Shown piece after piece: positions 15,245 to 21,504 of a stretch of 33,375 nt of DNA. Made by a program: the position numbers and the translations under genes. Source of the DNA: Marinilabiliaceae bacterium (GTDB taxonomy: Bacteria > Bacteroidota > Bacteroidia > Bacteroidales > Marinilabiliaceae); assembly GCA_016342595.1 (NCBI GenBank), contig JAEINY010000044.1, positions 1-33,375 on the forward strand, in the 5' to 3' direction. How positions within the stretch are numbered: the stretch's first letter is position 1; each line of letters opens with the position of its first letter. Under the pieces are notes generated by a model. It saw nothing but the letters and a program-made list of their open reading frames with translations, was not told where the DNA came from and did no database searches.

Positions 15245-15250
15245 AGATAG

Positions 15251-16345
15251 ATGATGATGACTGACTGTTTGAATTATAAAAATTATCAATGTCTCCGGGT
15301 CAACGGAAAAAGCTATGAAGGCCTTGAGCAATTGGAACAGCTTTGTAAGCAGCTGGCTTCAAAAGGAGAGGAGTGGTCGTCAGCATTGGCTGGGTTTTTA
15401 GGGGAGTGGATGTCTGACGAAGAGTACTTGTTCATTCAAACTTCCGGAAGTACAGGTGTGCCAAAGCGAATAAAAGTGCAAAAAAAGGCGATGGTGGCAT
15501 CTGCCTTGAAAACGGTAGCTTTTTTGAAGCTTCAAAAAAATGATAGGGCACTACTTTGCTTGTCAACTCAATACATTGCCGGTAAAATGATGGTGGTACG
15601 CGCTTTGGTAGGTGGATTGGATTTGATACCGGTAGCTGTGGTTTCAAATCCGGTGCAGGAATTGGAAGAAGGGGTTGAATTTGCCGCAATGGTACCTTCG
15701 CAGGTGCATGCCATAGTTGAGGCGGATCCCTCAAAACTAAATGGTATAAAAAAGTTGATTATTGGCGGTGGTGCAGTCAGTCAATCATTGAAAGAGCAAT
15801 TAACGCGTGTTGATGTAGAAGCATGGGAAAGCTATGGAATGACTGAAACTGTATCCCATATTGCCCTGCGTAAAATTGAGGCTGGCGAAGGTGATAAGCC
15901 ATTTCAGTGTTTACAAGGTATTCAAATTGATCAGGATGATCGGGGTTGTTTGGTTATTGCAGCTCCTGAGTTGTGTGATGAAAAGCTGGTGACAAATGAT
16001 TTGGTTCAATTACAGGGTTTGAATCAATTTGTTTTGTTGGGCCGATGGGATAACGTTCTCAATACAGGTGGAGTGAAAGTTTTTCCGGAGATGATAGAGC
16101 AAAAATTATCGGGACACCTGGTGTTTCCTTTCGTTATTGTAGGACTACCTGATCCTTATTGGGGACAAAAAGTAGTGTTGGTGATAGAAAGTGATGATGA
16201 AATTGATTTAACAGATGTTCATTTTTTAGGTTTGCTGGATAAATTTGAACGCCCCAAAAATGTATACTTTATCTCATCATTCCCCAGAACATCAACTGGT
16301 AAGGTGCAGCGGCATAAGGTCATTCAACGATTGTTGGAAAAATAA
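15251..16345 (+). CDS. menE: o-Succinylbenzoate-CoA ligase MenE
   Basis: This 364-residue AMP-forming acyl-CoA synthetase activates o-succinylbenzoate with ATP and CoA. The P-loop is TSGSTGVPK (64-72), the aromatic/AMP segment is ESYGMTETVSHIA, the hinge is LGRWDNVLNTGGVKVFPEMIE and the catalytic C-terminal lysine is K351 in TSTGKVQRHK. It is about 100 residues shorter than enterobacterial or bacillar MenE because the N-terminal region before the P-loop is reduced, a form I associate with Bacteroidota. Three ATG codons in a row begin the frame, so the exact start is uncertain by two residues. Six bases separate it from menC. It is the last gene of the operon; the next gene has its own -7 box. 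Confidence 0.93.
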   Translation: MMMTDCLNYKNYQCLRVNGKSYEGLEQLEQLCKQLASKGEEWSSALAGFLGEWMSDEEYLFIQTSGSTGVPKRIKVQKKAMVASALKTVAFLKLQKNDRALLCLSTQYIAGKMMVVRALVGGLDLIPVAVVSNPVQELEEGVEFAAMVPSQVHAIVEADPSKLNGIKKLIIGGGAVSQSLKEQLTRVDVEAWESYGMTETVSHIALRKIEAGEGDKPFQCLQGIQIDQDDRGCLVIAAPELCDEKLVTNDLVQLQGLNQFVLLGRWDNVLNTGGVKVFPEMIEQKLSGHLVFPFVIVGLPDPYWGQKVVLVIESDDEIDLTDVHFLGLLDKFERPKNVYFISSFPRTSTGKVQRHKVIQRLLEK

Positions 16346-16372
16346 GCGTATATGGGCTTGTTGTAGATTGCC

Positions 16373-16380
16373 TATCTTTG
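16373..16380 (+). promoter_or_regulatory. -7 box for the GH123-like lipoprotein gene
   Basis: TATCTTTG is an exact match to TAnnTTTG, 31 bases upstream of the ATG at 16412. TTG words at 16358-16363 are closer than the normal 19-21 spacing, so only the -7 part is convincing. Confidence 0.5.
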
Positions 16381-16411
16381 TTTCAATTCACTAGAAAAAA
16401 TAATAAATTCG

Positions 16412-18184
16412 ATGAAGCGTTTTACTAAGTTATTCATACTGGTTTTATTGCCATTAACAGCCTGTTTTAATCAACGACCTGATTTGAGCTGTTCAACTTA
16501 CCAGGAAGCAGATGATCCCAAACCCATAAAAAATGAAGACTGGGATATTACCGGTAGGGGGCTGCATGCTTCGTTTGGTTCAACGGACCTGCGGTATGCA
16601 AAGCATGAAGTGCCCATGCAGGCGGTGACGAAAGAATTAAATTTTACGGCCTGGCGGGGTGAAAAAATATCTGCACAGGCTGTGTTGTGGTCAGTGGATT
16701 CTGTTCGTCAGGTTGAGTGTGTAATGAGTGAAGTAAAAACGAAAGATGGATACACTATTCCTGCTGAAAATATCCAAACCCGATTTGTGCGGTATGTGCT
16801 GACTGATGAATTTGCAGGTGGGTGTGGTTATCGGCAGGCAGTTGATTTTGATTCCAGTTTGGTGGCCGATGCATTGGATCCGGCTATATGTATGGATATG
16901 CCCAAACGGTCGGTACGTCCGGTATGGTTAAGTATTAAAATACCTCAAAATGCCCCGGCAGGTCAATATGGGGGATCATTAAAGATTTATTCAAAGAAAA
17001 ATCCACCCCAGGAATTGAGGTTCTCGGTCAATGTACAGGATCGGGTGTTACCTTCATCGGACCAATGGCGTTTTCATCTTGATCTTTGGCAAAACCCTTT
17101 TGCTATTGCTCGCTGGTATAAAGTGGAGCCCTGGAGTGATGCGCATTTCAAGGTGATGAAGCCTTATTTTGAGTTGTTGGCGGAGGCCGGTCAAAAATGC
17201 ATTACTACTTCTATTATACACCATCCCTGGAATAGTCAGACCTTCGATCCGTTTTTATCCATGATTAAATGGACGAAACAATCCAATGGTGCCTGGGAGT
17301 ATGACTATTCAGTGTTTGATCGCTGGGTGGAATTTGCCGGAGAATGTGGAATTGGGGAGCAGATTAATTGCTATACGATGGTGCCTTGGGGAAATAATTT
17401 CCGGTATTACGATGAAAAGACGGGTGAAGTAGTTAAAGTCAATGCTGAACCTGGTACTTCAGAGTATGTGAATTTGTGGAAGCCATTTTTAGTTGACTTT
17501 GCCAGCCATCTGAAAGGAAAGGGGTGGTTTGGGCAAACGACTATAGCGATGGATGAACGCCCTGAAAAAGCCATGGTTGAAGTGATTAAACTCATCAAAT
17601 CGGTGGAGCCTGATTTTAAAGTGTCTTTGGCAGCTAATCATTGGATTCCTGAAATTATGGATGATATTCATGATTTGTGCGTGGCGTCAGAATTTAATTA
17701 TACTGCTGAGATGAAAAGAAAGCGGAAGCAGGAAGGGAAAATTACTACCTATTATACTTGTTGTTCTGAAAACTACCCCAATACCTTTACGTTTTCACCT
17801 CCAGCTGAGTCGGCGTGGTTAGGATGGTATGCTGCTGCCATGGATTTAGATGGCTATTTACGTTGGGCTTATAATAGTTGGGTGGAAAACCCCTTGGTAG
17901 ATTCGCGGTTTAGGGCCTGGCCAGCCGGGGATACTTACTTCGTTTATCCAGGTGCGATGAGCTCTGTTCGATTTGAGCGCTTAATAGAGGGTATTCAGGA
18001 TTTTGAGAAGATTCAGATTTTGAAGTGTGATCTGGAAAGTGATACATCAAAAGTGGCAAAAACAAAGTTGGCCATTTTAAATGAGAAGTTAGGTGGTTTT
18101 AAAATGGACCGGATTTCTGGCGAAACAGCTGCCGGAATGGTGAATAAAGGGCGTGAAATTATTAATGCCATATCTCAGGATTAA
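16412..18184 (+). CDS. GH123-like glycoside hydrolase lipoprotein (DUF4091-type)
   Basis: The precursor has 590 residues with a lipoprotein signal ending in lipobox LTAC (C18). Residues about 60-212 form a beta-rich N-terminal domain (TAWRGEKISAQAVLW, VWLSIKIPQNAPAGQYGGSL). Residues 218-560 form a barrel-like catalytic part (RFHLDLWQNPFAIARWY, QINCYTMVPWGNN, TTIAMDERPEKAM, FVYPGAMSSVRFERLIEGIQDFEK). The adjacent Asp-Glu pair D381-E382 in AMDERPE matches the neighbouring catalytic Asp/Glu of GH123 N-acetylgalactosaminidases, which use substrate-assisted catalysis. Surface location and a glycan substrate with GalNAc or GlcNAc are therefore plausible, but unproven. No susC/susD pair or sulfatase is nearby, so it is not part of an evident polysaccharide utilisation locus. 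A hairpin follows 22 bases after the stop. Confidence 0.75.
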   Translation: MKRFTKLFILVLLPLTACFNQRPDLSCSTYQEADDPKPIKNEDWDITGRGLHASFGSTDLRYAKHEVPMQAVTKELNFTAWRGEKISAQAVLWSVDSVRQVECVMSEVKTKDGYTIPAENIQTRFVRYVLTDEFAGGCGYRQAVDFDSSLVADALDPAICMDMPKRSVRPVWLSIKIPQNAPAGQYGGSLKIYSKKNPPQELRFSVNVQDRVLPSSDQWRFHLDLWQNPFAIARWYKVEPWSDAHFKVMKPYFELLAEAGQKCITTSIIHHPWNSQTFDPFLSMIKWTKQSNGAWEYDYSVFDRWVEFAGECGIGEQINCYTMVPWGNNFRYYDEKTGEVVKVNAEPGTSEYVNLWKPFLVDFASHLKGKGWFGQTTIAMDERPEKAMVEVIKLIKSVEPDFKVSLAANHWIPEIMDDIHDLCVASEFNYTAEMKRKRKQEGKITTYYTCCSENYPNTFTFSPPAESAWLGWYAAAMDLDGYLRWAYNSWVENPLVDSRFRAWPAGDTYFVYPGAMSSVRFERLIEGIQDFEKIQILKCDLESDTSKVAKTKLAILNEKLGGFKMDRISGETAAGMVNKGREIINAISQD

Positions 18185-18205
18185 GAATCAATTAGGAGGG
18201 AATGG

Positions 18206-18231
18206 TCCTACATGATTTTCTTCATGTAGGA
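18206..18231 (+). terminator. Hairpin terminator after the GH123-like gene
   Basis: TCCTACATGA (18206-18215) and TCATGTAGGA (18222-18231) form a perfect 10-bp stem with a 6-base loop. The following TTATTGCCTTGTTTCG is only moderately T-rich. Confidence 0.6.
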
Positions 18232-18287
18232 TTATTGCCTTGTTTCGTTTATTTGTAAAAAACACATTATTTAATCTTTTATAGAAA

Positions 18288-19472
18288 ATGAAAATATTTA
18301 CAGCATTTTTAGTGTGGATGATGGCGATGGCCGTTATCGCACAAGCTCCTGCTGAGGGGTATGAATTTGAAACCATTTATGATCTGGAAGCAACTTCGGT
18401 TAAAGATCAGCATCGTTCGGGTACTTGCTGGAGTTTCTCAGGATTATCTTTCCTCGAGTCCGAAATGATTCGCTTGGGTAAAGAGCCTGTTGATTTATCA
18501 GAGATGTTTATTGTGCGTCATTGTTATGCCGATAAAGCCGATAAATATGTGCGTTTGCACGGACACCTGAATTTTGGTGGCGGTGGTGCATTTCAAGATG
18601 TGATTTACGTATTGAAGAATTATGGAATCGTTCCTGAACAGGCTTGTAATGGTTTGTGTTATGGCGAAGAGAGTCATGTGCATGGTGAAATGGATGAAGT
18701 ATTGAAACAATATGTGGATGGTGTCATCAAAAACAAAAACAAAAAACTTTCTACAGCCTGGAAAGATGGTTATAATGGTATTCTCAATGCCTATTTAGGT
18801 GAATTGCCGGAAACGTTTGAAGTAGATGGTAAATCATATACGGCTCAGTCTTATGCGAAGGAAGTGACTGGATTAAACGCAGATGATTACATTCAGGTGT
18901 CTTCCTATACCCATCACCCTTTCTATTCTCCCTTTGTCATTGAGGTACCTGATAATTGGTTGTGGGGAGAAGTTTACAATGTAACATTGGATGACTTGAT
19001 GGCTATCATGGAGAACTCTTTGGAAAAAGGATATACTGTTGGTTGGGCGTCTGATGTTAGTGAAAAAGGATTTTCGCATACAAATGGAGTGGCTGTTGTG
19101 CCTGAAACGAACACTAAAGAGATGTCTGGTTCAGAGCGTTCGCGTTGGGAGACGATGTCTCTTACGGAGCGGAATAAAGCCCTTTATAGTTTTGATAAGC
19201 CGGTGGAAGAAAAAGAAATTACTCAGGAAATGCGTCAGGAAGCGTTTGATAATTATCAAACAACGGATGATCATGGGATGCACATCACTGGTATGTCGAA
19301 AGATCAAAATGGAACAAAGTATTTTAAAGTGAAAAATAGCTGGAATACAAACAATAAGTATGATGGATATTTTTATGCTTCGGAGTCTTTCTTTAAGTAT
19401 AAAACCATGTCAATCATGATCCATAAGGATGCATTGACCAAAGATTTGAAAAAGAAATTGGGCATTAAATAG
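18288..19472 (+). CDS. Secreted C1-type (bleomycin hydrolase/PepC-like) cysteine peptidase
   Basis: The precursor has 394 residues with a signal peptide of about 19-20 residues (MKIFTAFLVWMMAMAVIAQA). The papain-fold active site is complete: oxyanion Gln41 and nucleophile Cys47 in KDQHRSGTCWSFS, His332 in DDHGMHITGM and Asn350 in KVKNSWNT. The length and the order of blocks fit family C1B (aminopeptidase C/bleomycin hydrolase). Unlike the cytoplasmic E. coli-type or lactococcal enzymes it is exported, a variant known in Bacteroidales. A role in periplasmic peptide breakdown is likely; proteolytic specificity is not predictable. The last residues (KKKLGIK) are basic, unlike the short C-terminal tail that plugs the cleft in classical bleomycin hydrolases. 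It is flanked by a hairpin on each side, so it is a single-gene transcript. Confidence 0.9.
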   Translation: MKIFTAFLVWMMAMAVIAQAPAEGYEFETIYDLEATSVKDQHRSGTCWSFSGLSFLESEMIRLGKEPVDLSEMFIVRHCYADKADKYVRLHGHLNFGGGGAFQDVIYVLKNYGIVPEQACNGLCYGEESHVHGEMDEVLKQYVDGVIKNKNKKLSTAWKDGYNGILNAYLGELPETFEVDGKSYTAQSYAKEVTGLNADDYIQVSSYTHHPFYSPFVIEVPDNWLWGEVYNVTLDDLMAIMENSLEKGYTVGWASDVSEKGFSHTNGVAVVPETNTKEMSGSERSRWETMSLTERNKALYSFDKPVEEKEITQEMRQEAFDNYQTTDDHGMHITGMSKDQNGTKYFKVKNSWNTNNKYDGYFYASESFFKYKTMSIMIHKDALTKDLKKKLGIK

Positions 19473-19495
19473 ATGTCTCAATAATAGAATTCTTT

Positions 19496-19521
19496 AGGGT
19501 GGCTGTATGTCACCCTTTTTT
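19496..19521 (+). terminator. Rho-independent terminator of the C1 peptidase gene
   Basis: AGGGTG (19496-19501) pairs with CACCCT (19511-19516) and is followed by an uninterrupted T-run to 19521, 24 bases after the stop codon. Confidence 0.8.
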
Positions 19522-19749
19522 GTATCTTCATTTCAGAGTAATAAAAGCTGAAGAAATCGAAAACTGCTTTCCCTTTTAAGAAAAAAAACTCATATTTGCA
19601 CTCATTGTTAAAAAATGTGAACAATCTTATAGGTTGGGATGTTTTAGTATAAAAGTTGTTTATGATATCACGATTGGGTTAAAAAAGTTTAAAATGAGCT
19701 ATTTTTTTATTTAGATCAAAACTTTTAAGATTCAATTCAGTATAAGGAG

Positions 19750-19832
19750 TTATGAAGCTTTCTTCATAAGTTAGGGTTAAGGTTAGGTTGAAGAAGGAAC
19801 GTTCGAAAAGTCGATCGTTCCTCTCTTTTTTT
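19750..19832 (+). ncRNA. Structured non-coding element A (hairpin - TTAGGG linker - terminator)
   Basis: A perfect hairpin TTATGAAG-CTTT-CTTCATAA (19750-19769) is followed by the linker TTAGGGTTAAGGTTAGGTT (19771-19789). A second stem AGGAACG/CGTTCCT (19795-19801, 19816-19822) then runs into CTCTTTTTTT, a textbook terminator on the plus strand. No gene precedes it within 270 bases, because the C1 peptidase already has its own terminator at 19496-19521. It therefore probably ends an independent transcript. An A/T stem (19683-19690 with 19719-19726) upstream could belong to the same RNA. The same layout recurs at 19840-19951. I cannot match it to a named RNA family. Confidence 0.55.
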
Positions 19833-19839
19833 ATAGGGG

Positions 19840-19951
19840 TATGAAACTTTTTAGTGAGGAAAGTTGTTTATAGAGTAAGGAATATTTTTTCATAGATTTA
19901 GGTTAGGGTTAGGTTATTAAAGGAGTGACGCCAGGGGTGTCCTCCTTTAAT
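19840..19951 (+). ncRNA. Structured non-coding element B, second copy of the element A layout
   Basis: TATGAAA (19840-19846) pairs with TTTCATA (19888-19894), enclosing a smaller ACTTT/AAAGT stem. The linker TTTAGGTTAGGGTTAGGTT follows (19897-19915). The closing stem is ATTAAAGGAG-T-GAC (19916-19929) against GTC-CTCCTTTAAT (19939-19951), 13 pairs with one bulge. The first hairpin word (TATGAA), the linker and an AAGGA-type closing stem are shared with element A. It lacks a T-run and its 3' arm overlaps the stop codon of the macrodomain gene, so it may also end that gene's transcript from the other side. Confidence 0.5.
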
Positions 19952-20459
19952 CGTTTAATGACATCAGTTTTTGGTAGATGTTCAAGTTCTCTTCATCAAA
20001 TATTGCAAATAGTACGATATGGGGATAAGTGTGTTTGGTTAAGAATGAATTTGCAGTTGTTAAAGCTATTTGAGCGGCTTCTTTTTTTGGATATCCATAC
20101 ACGCCTGTACTAATGTTTGGAAATGCAATTGATTTAAATTGGTTTTTGTCAGCAATTTTTAAGCACTCCAGATAACAGGATGTCAATAATTCAGGTTCGT
20201 GTTGGTGTCCGCCTCTCCATATGGGACCGACTGTGTGAATCACATGACTGGCTGGTAATAGGTATCCATTGGTCATTTTTGCCTGACCGCTAAGGCATCC
20301 GTTTAAACGTCGGCATTCAATTAATAACTCAGGCCCTGCAGCGCGATGAATGGCCCCATCAACACCTCCGCCACCTAAAAGAGAGGTATTGGCTGCATTA
20401 ACTATGGCATCTACCTTTAATTTAGTAATATCACCGTTGTATAATTCGATCTTTTCCAT
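19947..20459 (-). CDS. Macrodomain protein (ADP-ribose / O-acetyl-ADP-ribose hydrolase type)
   Basis: This 170-residue single-domain cytoplasmic protein has the MacroD/YmdB signature throughout: NGDIT (8-12), VDAIVNAANTSLLGGGGVDG with the NAAN and GGGGVDGAIH loops, HTVGPIW, and the second ribose/diphosphate loop FPNISTGVYGYP. Members bind ADP-ribose and remove it from acidic residues or from O-acetyl-ADP-ribose. The residues expected for the MacroD-type active site (Asn of NAAN, Asp of GVDG) are present. The ATG at 20459 gives the family's normal N-terminus (MEKIELYNGDI); an in-frame start 60 bases upstream adds a hydrophobic stretch not found in the family. The stop codon overlaps the 3' arm of a strong hairpin. 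No ADP-ribosyltransferase or sirtuin gene is adjacent. Confidence 0.93.
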   Translation of the reverse strand: MEKIELYNGDITKLKVDAIVNAANTSLLGGGGVDGAIHRAAGPELLIECRRLNGCLSGQAKMTNGYLLPASHVIHTVGPIWRGGHQHEPELLTSCYLECLKIADKNQFKSIAFPNISTGVYGYPKKEAAQIALTTANSFLTKHTYPHIVLFAIFDEENLNIYQKLMSLND

Positions 20460-20694
20460 GATAGTCTTAATTTTTGGTATAAAAATAATTAAAGAAAGAT
20501 CGTTCATTTCACAAATCAATTCAAGAGGAAGTGATTGTTATGTGGTAGGGGAGTTGAAAATATTGGTCAGTGATTGTCGTTTTGTTTAACGAATGATTAG
20601 GATTGGCATAATTATTTGTCACTTCGTAAAAAAAATATCACATGAATCGAAAATATTGTAATATTGTGATGGGAATCAGAAATATTATAGTGTT

Positions 20695-21438
20695 ATGAAG
20701 AGTGTGTTATTTAAGGAAAAGATGCTGGGGGCACTTTGTCTTTTGATGTGTTACATGTCTCATGATATTGTTAGTGCGAGCAATCATTATGAAAAAAATA
20801 CATCAGATAGAGCGGTAGCTGTAACTGCTGGCGAATCTTTACTGGTAGACAGTAATCATAGAATGTTTAAATATTCTGCCTCAGAGTGTGGAATGATCCT
20901 ATTGGGGAGTGCAGAAGCATCCAGTGAAAATTGTAGTGTTTTAGTGTTTAAGGGAGAGGCAAAACAAGTTTTGGTTCAGAGTTCTGTGTTAAAGGATTCC
21001 GATCGTGTGAATGTAAACTTTCCTTGTGAAAAAGGTGAGGTCTACTATTTTTACTGGGATGGTTTAGAGAAGAATGAAACGATTAATTGGAGCCTGGTTG
21101 AAAAGCCGGTTAAAGGAATTAGTTCTAAAAATCCGATTGAAATAGAAGCTGGTTGTTACGTCGCAAATCATTCGCATAAAGATGATTGTTGGTATGTTTT
21201 TGAGGCAGGAGAGGCAGGCAGGTATTCAATATCTAGTATGGGATTAACGAATGAAAATACATGTTTATTTGTATACGGAGCAGATGCCGGCGTTTCTATT
21301 GCATCTTCAGATTCTGTGGGAAAGTCCATGCAATCAAAAGTTGTTTTGGACTGTACGGCTGGGGAGAGGTTGTTAGTTCAGTGGTCCAATGCTTTTACAA
21401 ATGAATCGTATCGTTGGGAGTTGAAGAGGATTGAATAA
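20695..21438 (+). CDS. Secreted protein with two repeats of a beta-sandwich-like domain
   Basis: The precursor has 247 residues with a signal peptide (hydrophobic run LGALCLLMC, cleavage probably near VSAS at about 27-30). The remainder contains two similar stretches, about 38-135 and 145-247. Each opens with V/IxAGxxL or IEAGCY, has KYSASECGMILLGS or YVFEAGEAGRYSISS, then CSVLVFKG or CLFVYGA, then DxVNVNFPCEKGEVYYFYWDG or KVVLDCTAGERLLVQWSN, and ends in INWSLVEK or YRWELKRI. The pattern resembles bacterial pre-peptidase C-terminal (PPC-like) beta sandwiches, but I give that as resemblance only. No peptidase or enzyme domain is attached, which is unusual for PPC-like modules. It has its own terminator. 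Function unknown; an exported binding or adhesion protein is conceivable. Confidence 0.7.
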   Translation: MKSVLFKEKMLGALCLLMCYMSHDIVSASNHYEKNTSDRAVAVTAGESLLVDSNHRMFKYSASECGMILLGSAEASSENCSVLVFKGEAKQVLVQSSVLKDSDRVNVNFPCEKGEVYYFYWDGLEKNETINWSLVEKPVKGISSKNPIEIEAGCYVANHSHKDDCWYVFEAGEAGRYSISSMGLTNENTCLFVYGADAGVSIASSDSVGKSMQSKVVLDCTAGERLLVQWSNAFTNESYRWELKRIE

Positions 21439-21453
21439 TAATGCTATAAATAG

Positions 21454-21485
21454 AAAGAGCGAATTCAGATGAATTCGCTCTTTTT
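21454..21485. terminator. Bidirectional rho-independent terminator between convergent genes
   Basis: AAAGAGCGAATTC (21454-21466) and GAATTCGCTCTTT (21471-21483) form a perfect 13-bp stem with an AGAT loop. T-runs lie on both strands. It separates the plus-strand secreted protein (stop 21438) from minus-strand pheT (stop 21505). Confidence 0.85.
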
Positions 21486-21504
21486 GTTTATCAGTAATTG
21501 TGCT

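Noticed and set aside
19771..19915. TTAGGG words suggesting a telomere-like array
   Set aside because: Only two short linkers of about 20 bases, each embedded between hairpins, are present; there is no extended array or chromosome end.
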